Of a stretch of 22,004 nt of DNA, positions 1 through 7,075 are shown in pieces. The translations under genes and the position numbers were made by a program. Under the pieces are notes generated by a model. That model was given only the letters and a program-made list of their open reading frames with translations. It did no database searches and was not told the origin of the DNA. The stretch covers positions 1 through 22,004 of the forward strand of contig NZ_BAABDL010000074.1 in the NCBI RefSeq assembly GCF_039539605.1, written 5' to 3'. The DNA is from Amphibacillus indicireducens (lineage in GTDB: Bacteria; Bacillota; Bacilli; Bacillales; Amphibacillaceae). Position 1 is the first letter of the stretch; the number at the start of each line of letters is the position of its first letter.

Positions 1-68
1 GCTACAGCTACTACTGCCTTCACTGTTCGGGACTTTCACCCTAGAGTCTGCACCCATGCTGGGCACAC
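1..68 (-). mobile_element. Group IIC intron, 5' end (partial, runs off the left edge)
   Basis: Read on the minus strand from 68 downwards, the sequence begins GTGTGCCCAGCATGGGTGCA and continues with AGGGTGAAAGTCCCGAAC and GTGAAGGCAGTAGTAG. From memory this matches, with only a few differences, the 5' end and early domain I of bacterial group IIC introns such as the Oceanobacillus iheyensis intron of known structure. The 5' splice site is placed before the G complementary to position 68, after the exon bases TTTGTT. The rest of the ribozyme and any reverse transcriptase ORF would lie left of the window. Group IIC introns characteristically insert just after terminator hairpins, which is what is seen here behind ppaC. 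Whether the intron is full length cannot be told. Confidence 0.85.
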
Positions 69-74
69 AACAAA

Positions 75-100
75 GAGGCAACTTATCTGATCGTTGCCTC
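75..100 (-). terminator. Rho-independent terminator hairpin of ppaC
   Basis: Perfect 8-bp stem GAGGCAAC/GTTGCCTC (75-82 with 93-100) around a 10-nt loop, 7 bases past the ppaC stop codon. On the minus strand the stem is followed only by TTTGTT before the group II intron begins, so the U-tract appears cut short or replaced by the insertion. Confidence 0.75.
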
Positions 101-107
101 TGATATT

Positions 108-1034
108 TTACGCTAATATATCTGTTAATTGAGGGACAATCTGCTTTTTACGAGACACGACACCTGGTAATAACACTTTATCGTCTTCTAATAAAATATT
201 GAATGCTTGATCAATCGCACCAACCTTATCACCGAGGCCAATTATAATCGAATCATTTGTTAAAATATTCGTAATCATTAAAACAAACAAGTCTAGCTTT
301 TGTTGAATAATTACTGCTGAAATTGCATTTTTGATCTCTGTTTCCTGAGCAAGTAACTCATCTGGGTCAACCGTATTAATCTGAGCGACTTGAACTAAGT
401 TTGAACCCATCTCAAACTGCTTCGCATCTAATCCGAGCAATTCTTCAATTGATTTTCCACTTAAATCCGCACCTGCTTTTAACATATCAAGTCCATAAAC
501 TTCTGGATCAACTTCAGCAATACCTGCTAGCTCTTTAGCTGCTTCAATATCTTCAGCAGTACATGTTGGCGATTTGAATAATAGCGAATCTGAAATAATC
601 GCAGATAACATTAAACCAGCAATTTCCTTAGGTATCTCAACATTTTTTTCTTTAAAAATTTTATTTAAAATTGTTGCTGTACAGCCAACAGGTTCAGCTC
701 GATAGTAGAGTGGATCTGCCGTTTCAAAGTTCGCAATTCGGTGGTGATCAATAACCTCACTCACTCTTACTTGATCGATGTCAGACACACTTTGTTGCTT
801 TTCATTATGATCAACTAGAATCACTTGATCCGTTTCATCTGCCACACTCGTTACAACTCGCGGTGCTTTCAAGTTAAAATAATCAAGTGCATACTGAGTT
901 TCACTATTTGGTTCACCTAATGCAACAGCTTCAGTATCATTTCCAAGTTGATTTTTCAAATAGCTATAAGCAATAGCTGATACAATCGTATCTGTGTCAG
1001 GGTTTTTATGCCCGAAGATTAATGTCTTGCTCAC
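108..1034 (-). CDS. ppaC: Manganese-dependent inorganic pyrophosphatase (family II, DHH)
   Basis: Hydrolyses pyrophosphate to phosphate in the cytoplasm, pulling biosynthetic reactions forward. The 308-residue length is typical of family II. The metal-site signature is intact: H9, D13 and D15 in GHKNPDTDT, D75 in VDHN, D96-H97-H98 in the DHH motif, and D149 in ISDS. The C-terminal substrate-binding motif SRKKQ (R295, K296) is also present. Domain order is DHH then DHHA2. The start is GTG, preceded by GAAGGAGA at a normal distance. It is transcribed leftwards from its own likely promoter upstream and ends at a hairpin terminator beside a group II intron. It is downstream of proBA in the same direction, so some read-through is possible because no clear terminator follows proA. 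Confidence 0.97.
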   Translation of the reverse strand: MSKTLIFGHKNPDTDTIVSAIAYSYLKNQLGNDTEAVALGEPNSETQYALDYFNLKAPRVVTSVADETDQVILVDHNEKQQSVSDIDQVRVSEVIDHHRIANFETADPLYYRAEPVGCTATILNKIFKEKNVEIPKEIAGLMLSAIISDSLLFKSPTCTAEDIEAAKELAGIAEVDPEVYGLDMLKAGADLSGKSIEELLGLDAKQFEMGSNLVQVAQINTVDPDELLAQETEIKNAISAVIIQQKLDLFVLMITNILTNDSIIIGLGDKVGAIDQAFNILLEDDKVLLPGVVSRKKQIVPQLTDILA

Positions 1035-1079
1035 AATATCTCTCCTTCAAATATAACGTTAGATTTTTATTCTCTCTAT

Positions 1080-1108
1080 ATTCTAACGCAAAAAACAAAT
1101 TGTTTCAT
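1080..1108 (-). promoter_or_regulatory. Probable sigma-A promoter of ppaC
   Basis: On the minus strand there is a -35 ATGAAA (1103-1108), a 17-nt spacer and a -10 TAGAAT (1080-1085), placing the transcription start about 40 nt before the GTG codon. The -10 overlaps one arm of a 7-bp inverted repeat (1057-1063 with 1082-1088). Confidence 0.4.
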
Positions 1109-1115
1109 TAAAAAA

Positions 1116-2363
1116 TTACTTTTTATATTGTCCTGTACCAGATAATTGATATTTGGTTGATGTAAGAGCCTCTAATCCCATTGGACCTCTCGCATGAAGT
1201 TTCTGTGTACTAATTCCAATTTCAGCACCAAATCCAAATTCAAATCCATCAGTAAACCTCGTAGATGCATTATGATATACACAAGCAGCATCCACTTGAT
1301 TTAAAAACTTAACCTTATTTTCGTTTGATTCCGTCACAATTGCTTCAGAGTGACTTGTGCCGTACAGATTAATATGACTAATTGCTTCATCCACAGTCTG
1401 AACAACTTTGACCGCAAGAATCATATCTAAATACTCTGTCTCCCAATCGACGTCAGTCGCCTCTTGGATCGTTGGGTCTATTGACCGCACCGTTTGATCA
1501 CCACGTATATCAACTTGCTTGTCTTTTAAGATTTGAATGAGTGCTTTTCCGTGACGATTAAACCACTCTTCGTGAATGAGTAGCGTTTCAATCGCATTAC
1601 AAACAGATGGCCTTTGCGTTTTTGCATTTATCACAAGTTGGAATGCCATTTCTGGATCAGCTGATTGATCAACATACATATGACAATTACCTGCACCGGT
1701 TTCTAATACTGGAATCGTCGATTTTGCAATCACAACATCAATTAAATTTTGACTTCCACGAGGTACTAACACATCGATATATTCGTTCATTTTGAACATT
1801 TGCTCTGCTGTTTCGCGACTCGTATCTTCCAGCAATTGAACGCTATCGACAGGTAGATTCGAGCTTGCTAAAGCTGTTCGAATCGATCGTACAATCGCTG
1901 TATTCGAATGAATTGCTGATGAGCTCCCTCTTAATAAAACGGCATTTCCAGCTTTCAGACATAAAGCAGCAGCATCAACAGTGACATTCGGTCTTGCTTC
2001 ATAAATAATACCTACAACACCAATTGGAACGGATACTTTCCTAAGCTTGATCTCATTTTCTAATGACCAGCTGTCTAATGTTTGACCGATTGGATCATCG
2101 AGTTCCACTAGATCGAGTAAGCCGTTACTAATCGTTTCAATTCGGTCAGAGCTTAAGCGAATTCGATCCATTACTGCAGTAGATATTTGCTTGATTTCCG
2201 CTTGTTTCAAATCCTTAAGATTTGCTTCTAAAATCAACTCTTGATCAACAATTATTTGCTCGGCGATCAATTTTAACGCATCATTTTTATCTTTAGCTGA
2301 TGCACTAGATAAATGAACACTTGCCCTCTTTACCTGTTGACCCAATTGTTCTAAAAGACTCAT
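1116..2363 (-). CDS. proA: Glutamate-5-semialdehyde dehydrogenase (gamma-glutamyl phosphate reductase)
   Basis: Second step of proline synthesis: NADPH-dependent reduction of gamma-glutamyl phosphate to glutamate-5-semialdehyde. The 415 residues form an aldehyde-dehydrogenase-fold protein of normal length. Visible motifs are GIIYEARPNVT near residue 118, the LRGSSSA cofactor region near 144, VPRGSQ near 200, the catalytic cysteine C255 in QRPSVCNAIET, and the conserved C-terminal stretch FGAEIGISTQKLHARGPMG. The ATG overlaps the proB stop by 4 nt (ATGA) and has a GAGGAGG site inside the end of proB, so the two genes are translationally coupled and share the upstream proline T-box. No clear terminator was found after the stop codon. 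Confidence 0.97.
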   Translation of the reverse strand: MSLLEQLGQQVKRASVHLSSASAKDKNDALKLIAEQIIVDQELILEANLKDLKQAEIKQISTAVMDRIRLSSDRIETISNGLLDLVELDDPIGQTLDSWSLENEIKLRKVSVPIGVVGIIYEARPNVTVDAAALCLKAGNAVLLRGSSSAIHSNTAIVRSIRTALASSNLPVDSVQLLEDTSRETAEQMFKMNEYIDVLVPRGSQNLIDVVIAKSTIPVLETGAGNCHMYVDQSADPEMAFQLVINAKTQRPSVCNAIETLLIHEEWFNRHGKALIQILKDKQVDIRGDQTVRSIDPTIQEATDVDWETEYLDMILAVKVVQTVDEAISHINLYGTSHSEAIVTESNENKVKFLNQVDAACVYHNASTRFTDGFEFGFGAEIGISTQKLHARGPMGLEALTSTKYQLSGTGQYKK

Positions 2364-3481
2364 TTCTGTTCCTCCTCAATTGATATAATTAATTTATTTC
2401 TATGGATAATCTCAGGTTTTTTACACCCGGTGATTTCCATTGCTTCTTCACTACTTAAACCTCTTACTCGTTCAATTTGCTCTGCCGAATAATTGACCTG
2501 TCCCTTTGCAATGACTTGTTCATCTGAGCAAATTTCAACAACATCATCTTGTATAAATTGATTTTCTACAGCAACTATTCCAGCAGCGAGCAAGCTTTTC
2601 CCTCGACTAAGTAACGCTTTTTTTGCCCCTTGATCAATATATATTTTTCCTTTTGGTCTTGAATGAAAAGCTAACCACTGCTTATGCTTTCGGACGTGGG
2701 GTAAGTGTTGGTCACCAACATAAGTTCCATCACCTGTTCCATTCAAAATTCGTACAAGTTTATCTACTCCATCATCTTTTCCAATAAAACATTTCACACC
2801 TAATGTTGTCGCCATTTGAGCAGCCATCAATTTTGATTTCATGCCGCCAGTACCTTGTTTGGAACCGGCATTTTGGCTCGTTGTTTGGATCATTTGATCA
2901 GAAATATAATCTATCTTATTGTATCGTTTAGCATCTTGAAAATCATTTGGATTTTTGTCATATATTCCATTAATATCTGTTAACATGATCAGTGCGTCTG
3001 CATTGACAAGGCCACTGACTAAGGCCGAAAGCATATCATTATCACCAAATGTTAATTCTTCGATTGCAACTGAATCATTCTCATTGATAATTGGAATGAC
3101 GCCTCTTTTCAATAGCTCGGTAATAGTTTGATAGATATTTGAAAACTGAATTTCTTCTGAAAAATTGTCTCGTGTTAAAAGCAGTTGTGCTGTCGTATAG
3201 CCATGTTGCTTAAAGACGTGGTTATAGGCTTCAATCAATAAGCCTTGCCCAACCGCCGCTGCCGCTTGCTTTCCTGCTACGGTTACCGGTCGACTAACAT
3301 AACCAATTTGGCGAAATCCTGCTGAAACTGCTCCTGAAGAAATCAGCACAACTTCAACATTTTGATCCATTAAATAGGCAAGTGCTTCACTATGATCTTT
3401 TAATTTTTCAATTGATAAAACACCGCTTGAATGGGTTAATGAGCTACTGCCAATTTTTACGACGACTCGTTTGGTTTTCAA
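2360..3481 (-). CDS. proB: Glutamate 5-kinase
   Basis: First step of proline synthesis: ATP-dependent phosphorylation of glutamate. The N-terminal amino acid kinase domain shows VVKIGSSSLT, ISSGAVSAG, INENDSVA, FGDNDMLSALV and GTGGMKSK. The C-terminal 90 or so residues form a PUA domain, as in most bacterial ProB, giving 373 residues. I place the start at a TTG (3479-3481), giving LKTKRVVVKIG, which matches how homologues begin, with a GAAGG site just upstream. A longer frame to a TTG at 3505 would start inside the U-tract of the T-box terminator and is unlikely. It is cotranscribed with proA and controlled by the T-box leader at 3504-3742. Confidence 0.95.
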   Translation of the reverse strand: MKTKRVVVKIGSSSLTHSSGVLSIEKLKDHSEALAYLMDQNVEVVLISSGAVSAGFRQIGYVSRPVTVAGKQAAAAVGQGLLIEAYNHVFKQHGYTTAQLLLTRDNFSEEIQFSNIYQTITELLKRGVIPIINENDSVAIEELTFGDNDMLSALVSGLVNADALIMLTDINGIYDKNPNDFQDAKRYNKIDYISDQMIQTTSQNAGSKQGTGGMKSKLMAAQMATTLGVKCFIGKDDGVDKLVRILNGTGDGTYVGDQHLPHVRKHKQWLAFHSRPKGKIYIDQGAKKALLSRGKSLLAAGIVAVENQFIQDDVVEICSDEQVIAKGQVNYSAEQIERVRGLSSEEAMEITGCKKPEIIHRNKLIISIEEEQK

Positions 3482-3503
3482 TTCACACGCCTTCTTTCTA
3501 TAC

Positions 3504-3556
3504 AAAAAAACTGTTTACTCCATTACAAATCGTTATGTTGTAATGGACGAAAACAG
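3504..3556 (-). terminator. Regulated terminator of the proBA T-box
   Basis: On the minus strand the stem CTGTTT/AAACAG (3551-3556 with 3511-3516) encloses TCCATTACAA/TTGTAATGGA (3538-3547 with 3519-3528). It is followed directly by seven U residues (3504-3510). Its 5' side overlaps the end of the T-box core, as expected for a conditional terminator. Confidence 0.88.
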
Positions 3557-3742
3557 TTCCGTGGTACCACCATCATTGATAAGTAAAAGACTTACCCGCT
3601 TAATTTTAGTTAACGCTCATTCATTGAGCGGTTAGCATCGCTAACAATTCAGAAGGTAGGTTTCAATAAAGAGTGGCGATACAGAATGTTTCAGCCCATG
3701 CATTCCGTTCTCTTAACTCGCATCATTATTTACTTAGCCTTC
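3504..3742 (-). promoter_or_regulatory. Proline-specific T-box riboswitch leader of proBA
   Basis: The minus-strand leader has all landmarks of a T-box. Stem I is closed by GAAGG/CCTTC (3738-3742 with 3652-3656) and a second helix AATAA/TTATT. The specifier side reads GAAACCTACC, giving a CCU (Pro) codon at 3658-3660 followed by the usual A. The T-box core GGTGGTACCACGGAAC is at 3556-3571. The terminator stem that competes with the antiterminator lies at 3511-3556. Uncharged tRNA-Pro would stabilise the antiterminator and allow proBA transcription. Bacillus proBA is known to be controlled this way; the specifier identity here is read from the sequence. Confidence 0.9.
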
Positions 3743-3774
3743 ATCATTATTATTATAAATATAAGATTGACTCT

Positions 3775-3803
3775 ATTATCTACAAGCTACCCATGGCTGT
3801 CAA
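3775..3803 (-). promoter_or_regulatory. Sigma-A promoter of the proBA leader
   Basis: Minus-strand -35 TTGACA (3798-3803, perfect), 17-nt spacer, -10 GATAAT (3775-3780, 5 of 6). Transcription would begin near 3768, about 25 nt before T-box stem I. The promoter lies just downstream of the ilvE stop codon. Confidence 0.8.
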
Positions 3804-3829
3804 GCCCTTTGTCAGAATAATCAGTCTAA

Positions 3830-4903
3830 CTATTCGATCATATCAATCCAGTTAAATTTATCTTCTAAGTGCCCGTATTGAATACCAGTAATTGTCTCGT
3901 ATAATTTTTTTGCGATTTCACCGGTTTCTTGATTATTAATGATTAACGCTTCACCGTTACAATTTAATTCACCAATTGGCGAAATAACAGCGGCTGTTCC
4001 AGAACCAAAAGCCTCTTCTAGACGTCCTTCTTTATGCGCCGTGATTAACTCTTCAAGTAAAATTTTTCGTTCAACAACCGGAACACCCCAGTCACGTAAA
4101 ACCTCAATCACTGAGTTTCTTGTGACCCCAGGAAGAATGCTGCCATTTAATTCAGGTGTAATGACTTCCCCATCAATTTTAAAAAATACGTTCATACTTC
4201 CGACTTCTTCAATATACTTCTTGTCATGTCCATCTAACCAAAGAACTTGAGCAAATCCAGAAGCCTCAGCTTTTTCTTGCGCAATTAAACTACTCGCATA
4301 GTTTCCTGCCGTCTTCACCTCACCAGTACCACCTTTGACAGCACGAATATATTCGGTTTCAACCGCAATTCTTACCGGGTTAATCCCTTCTTTATAATAC
4401 GCACCAACCGGCGATAAAATGATGATGAATTTGTATTGTTTTGAAGCGGATACCCCTAAATAAGGCTCAGTTGCAATAATGAATGGTCGTATATAAAGTG
4501 ATGTTCCCTCTTGTTTTGGAATCCAGTCATTTTCAATTCTAACTAACTCTTTGATCGCTGCTAACGCAAGATCAGGATCAATTTCTGGAATACACATTCT
4601 CGCATTCGAACGATTTAAACGGTTAATATTTTCTTTCGGGCGAAAGAGTCTCGTTTCACCATCTTTTGACTTATATGCCTTTAATCCCTCAAAAACAGTT
4701 TGACCATAATGAAAAATCATTGAAGCTGGATCTAGTGTTAGTGGTTGATAAGGAATGATCTTGCCATCATACCACCCTTTTTGATGATGATACTCCATCA
4801 CAAACATATGATCCGTAAAATACTTACCAAACTGTAATTGTTTCCCCAACGGTTTTGGCTTTTTGGTCATCACTTCTGAAAATGTAAAATTATATTGACT
4901 CAT
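3830..4903 (-). CDS. ilvE: Branched-chain amino acid aminotransferase
   Basis: PLP-dependent fold-type IV transaminase interconverting Leu, Ile and Val with their 2-oxo acids, using glutamate/2-oxoglutarate. Its 357 residues fit the longer bacterial BCAT class. The PLP lysine is K197 in GEVKTAGNYASS. Other family landmarks are FHYGQTVFEGLKAY near residue 64, RLFRPKENINRL near 85, YIRP near 137, and EEVGSMNVFF near 232. The ATG has a GAGGGAAGG site. It is transcribed divergently from the GltC-like regulator across a 15-bp dyad, and stands alone: proBA downstream has its own promoter. B. subtilis has paralogues (ybgE, ywaA), so the exact orthologue is uncertain, though the activity is not. Confidence 0.95.
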   Translation of the reverse strand: MSQYNFTFSEVMTKKPKPLGKQLQFGKYFTDHMFVMEYHHQKGWYDGKIIPYQPLTLDPASMIFHYGQTVFEGLKAYKSKDGETRLFRPKENINRLNRSNARMCIPEIDPDLALAAIKELVRIENDWIPKQEGTSLYIRPFIIATEPYLGVSASKQYKFIIILSPVGAYYKEGINPVRIAVETEYIRAVKGGTGEVKTAGNYASSLIAQEKAEASGFAQVLWLDGHDKKYIEEVGSMNVFFKIDGEVITPELNGSILPGVTRNSVIEVLRDWGVPVVERKILLEELITAHKEGRLEEAFGSGTAAVISPIGELNCNGEALIINNQETGEIAKKLYETITGIQYGHLEDKFNWIDMIE

Positions 4904-4951
4904 GTCCTTCCCTCAATTCATAAATTATTAATAATTTTGTCTATAACAACT

Positions 4952-4981
4952 ATTCTATTACTTTTGTCTGACAAAATACAA
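4952..4981 (-). promoter_or_regulatory. Candidate ilvE promoter
   Basis: Minus-strand -10 TAGAAT (4952-4957), 18-nt spacer, and a weak -35 TTGTAT (4976-4981). The spacer is almost filled by the perfect dyad at 4962-4976, a classical repressor position. Confidence 0.4.
4962..4976. promoter_or_regulatory. 15-bp perfect dyad, candidate operator between ilvE and gltC-like gene
   Basis: TTTTGTCTGACAAAA has 7-bp perfect arms around one base and fits the T-N11-A pattern of LysR-type boxes. A second TTTTGTC half-site lies at 4935-4941 in direct orientation. The dyad sits between the candidate ilvE -35 and -10. Which protein binds is unknown; the adjacent LysR-type regulator is the obvious candidate. 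Confidence 0.45.
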
Positions 4982-5030
4982 GTCTTTTTAGTGAAAATTC
5001 TAAAAATATAAATAATTTAGTCAAAATTGA

Positions 5031-5059
5031 TTGTTAAATCGATTAATTATCGCTATAAT
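5031..5059 (+). promoter_or_regulatory. Sigma-A promoter of the LysR-type gene
   Basis: -35 TTGTTA (5031-5036), 17-nt spacer, perfect -10 TATAAT (5054-5059). Transcription would start near 5066, which excludes the upstream in-frame ATG at 5027 as a start codon. Confidence 0.65.
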
Positions 5060-5125
5060 ATAATGAAATATCTATCGCAATACTATATTAAAGAGATAAT
5101 GATCTTGTTTATGAGGGGGATACTG

Positions 5126-6043
5126 ATGGAATTAAGACAATTAAAATATTTCATTGAAGTCGCCGAACGCGAGCATATGTCAGAAGCTGCCGAACATTTA
5201 AATGTTGCCCAATCTGCGATCAGTCGTCAAATTACTAATCTAGAAAAAGAATTAGGTGTGCAATTATTTGAACGAAAAGGACGAAATGTTAAGTTGCTAC
5301 CGATTGGTAGAGTCTTCTTAACTCATGTTAAAGATGCTATTAAAGCAATCGATTATGCTAAATTGCAAATGGATGAGTACATTGATCCTGAGCGAGGTAC
5401 GATTAAAATTGGATTCCCTACAAGCCTAGCTAGTAGCATTTTGCCTGAATTACTTGCTGAATTTAAACATGCTTATCCCAATATAAAAATCCAACTTCAA
5501 CAAGGAACTTATCATGAATTAATCGATATCATTAAAGAACGCGAGTTGAATCTTGCCATATTAGGTCCTGTGGTTTATGATGATCCACTAATCAAAGGAC
5601 AGTCATTATTCTATGAAAAAATGTATCTACTACTTCCAACTCAACATCGATTATCTAACCGAAAAAGTATTTATTTAAATGAGCTGAAGGAAGAAGATTT
5701 TGTTTTATTTCCTAAAGGCTATATTTTTGAGAAGTTGATCGTCGATGCTTGTCATTCAGTTGGTTTTGAACCTAATATTGTTGCTGAAGGTCTAGATTTG
5801 GACGCAATCAAAGGGATGGTAGCTGCTGGTATCGGTCTATCTATTTTACCTGAGAGTGCAATTGGTAATTTAAATTCTAATTATATTAGTCAAATTCCAA
5901 TTAGTTTCCCAGATTTGAAGCGTAGTATTGGACTGATACGGTCAAAACATCGTAAACTAGCTCCATCAGAGCATTTATTTTATCAATTTGCCATCAATTA
6001 TTTTGAAACTAAGTTTCCTGAAATTGATGACCATTTAGCTTAA
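5126..6043 (+). CDS. GltC-like LysR-family transcriptional regulator
   Basis: A 305-residue LysR-type regulator. The N-terminal winged helix-turn-helix spans about residues 1-60 (MELRQLKYFIEVAER, NVAQSAISRQI), followed by a linker helix and a LysR substrate domain. From memory it resembles B. subtilis GltC closely: DYAK..MDEYIDPERGT, KIGFPTSLAS, LDLDAIKGMVAAG and the C-terminal RKLAPSEHLF. GltC activates glutamate synthase genes, but no gltAB is in this window. I chose the ATG at 5126 because GAGGGGGA precedes it, the protein then begins like its homologues, and the promoter at 5031-5059 rules out the upstream ATGs. It is divergent from ilvE, so control of ilvE and autoregulation are plausible but unproven. 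Confidence 0.9.
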   Translation: MELRQLKYFIEVAEREHMSEAAEHLNVAQSAISRQITNLEKELGVQLFERKGRNVKLLPIGRVFLTHVKDAIKAIDYAKLQMDEYIDPERGTIKIGFPTSLASSILPELLAEFKHAYPNIKIQLQQGTYHELIDIIKERELNLAILGPVVYDDPLIKGQSLFYEKMYLLLPTQHRLSNRKSIYLNELKEEDFVLFPKGYIFEKLIVDACHSVGFEPNIVAEGLDLDAIKGMVAAGIGLSILPESAIGNLNSNYISQIPISFPDLKRSIGLIRSKHRKLAPSEHLFYQFAINYFETKFPEIDDHLA

Positions 6044-6059
6044 AATAGGAGTGTCACTT

Positions 6060-6584
6060 ATGTCGAAAATAGAAAAAGCAACTTTTGCTGGAGGATGTTT
6101 CTGGTGCATGGTTAAACCTTTTGATCAATGGGATGGAGTCATCTCTGTTATCTCTGGTTATATTGGTGGTCATTTGGAGAACCCAACTTATGAACAAGTA
6201 AAGACTGGAAAAACAGGCCATTATGAAGCTGTTGAGATTACATACGATTCAGATCAAATTTCGTTTGAACAAATATTGTCTTTATATTGGCCACAAATTG
6301 ATCCAACTGATCCAGATGGTCAATTTCATGATCGCGGTGCGCAATATCGGACAGCAATTTTTTATCATAATGAAGAGCAAAAGCAACTTGCACTTAAATC
6401 AAAACAGGCGCTTGAAGCTAGCGGTCGGTTTAGTCAACCAATTGTGACTGAGATTATCGAGTATTCCAAGTTCTATCCTGCTGAAGATTACCATCAAGAT
6501 TTTTACCAGAAAAATAAAGATGAATATGAAAAAGATCGTCAACTTTCCGGTCGAGACCTATTTATTGAACAGAATTGGAATTAA
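6060..6584 (+). CDS. msrA: Peptide methionine (S)-S-oxide reductase
   Basis: Repairs methionine-S-sulfoxide in proteins using thioredoxin. The 174-residue single-domain MsrA carries the signature AGGCFWC with catalytic C13. C16 is the only other cysteine, so it is the only internal candidate to resolve the sulfenic acid. Family motifs SGYIGGH, QIDPTDPDGQFHDRGAQYRTAIF and FYPAEDYHQDFY are intact. No MsrB domain is fused. The start is the ATG at 6060, 8 nt after AGGAG (6047-6051); a GTG at 6051 overlaps that ribosome site and is unlikely. It follows the LysR-type gene by 16 nt and is probably cotranscribed with it. Downstream lies a long gene-free stretch with tandem repeats. Confidence 0.95.
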   Translation: MSKIEKATFAGGCFWCMVKPFDQWDGVISVISGYIGGHLENPTYEQVKTGKTGHYEAVEITYDSDQISFEQILSLYWPQIDPTDPDGQFHDRGAQYRTAIFYHNEEQKQLALKSKQALEASGRFSQPIVTEIIEYSKFYPAEDYHQDFYQKNKDEYEKDRQLSGRDLFIEQNWN

Positions 6585-6703
6585 AAAATATGACTTTGTA
6601 TCACAAACTAGGTCTTCTTATTATGTTGAGAAATCTAAGGTTGAGTAAAGGAGATCAATGTAAATCAGAAAATTTTTTACTACTATAAATTCAATGAAAA
6701 TTC
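6585..6703. other. Gene-free stretch between msrA and the 52-bp repeat array
   Basis: AT-rich and without a credible ORF or strong terminator. The only notable item is AAAGGAG (6647-6653) followed by ATG TAA (6658-6663), a start codon directly followed by a stop. This may be chance or the remnant of a lost gene. Confidence 0.5.
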
Positions 6704-7075
6704 AATCGTTAGAGATCACTCTCTAAGTCGATGCGATCTCTAACGAATAAGGGCTAATCGTCAGAGATCACCCTCTAAGTCGATACGATCTCTAATGAAT
6801 AAGGGCTAATCATCAGAGATCAACCTCTGAGTCGATGTGGTCTCTAACGAATAAGGACTAATCGTCAGAGATCAACCTCTGAGTCGATACGATCTCTAAC
6901 GAATAAGGGCTAATCGTCAGAGATCAACTTCTATATCGATACGATTTCTAACGAATAGCATCTAATCATCAGAGATCAACTTCTATATCGATACGATTTC
7001 TAACGAATAGCAGCTAATCATCAGAGATCAACCTCTATATCGATACGATTTCTAACGAATAGGAGCTTATCATCA
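6704..7075. repeat. Tandem array of seven 52-bp hairpin-forming units plus a degenerate eighth
   Basis: Units begin at 6704, 6756, 6808, 6860, 6912, 6964 and 7016, with an exact 52-bp period and no indels; an eighth start (7068) diverges after about 9 bases. Each unit contains AGAGATC and, about 18 nt later, a complementary GATCTCT or variant. In unit 1 the arms are 11 bp and perfect (6707-6717 with 6735-6745). Units 1-4 form one subtype (ending AAGGGCT or AAGGACT) and units 5-7 another, with TATCGATA in the loop and ends TAGCATCT, TAGCAGCT or TAGGAGCT. The period is not a multiple of three, so no repeated peptide is encoded. Function unknown. Confidence 0.93.

Noticed and set aside
3673..3855. 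60-residue plus-strand ORF
   Set aside because: It is antisense to the T-box leader and the ilvE 3' end, has no ribosome site and is explained by the riboswitch sequence.
4988..5006. CodY box near ilvE
   Set aside because: The best match to the CodY consensus on the minus strand has about four mismatches of fifteen in a very AT-rich stretch, too weak to call.
5027..5125. N-terminal extension of the LysR-type regulator
   Set aside because: It would begin upstream of the promoter -10 at 5054-5059 and adds residues not found in GltC-like proteins.
6704..7075. CRISPR array
   Set aside because: The repeats are contiguous 52-bp tandem units; there are no unique spacers of constant length and no cas genes nearby.
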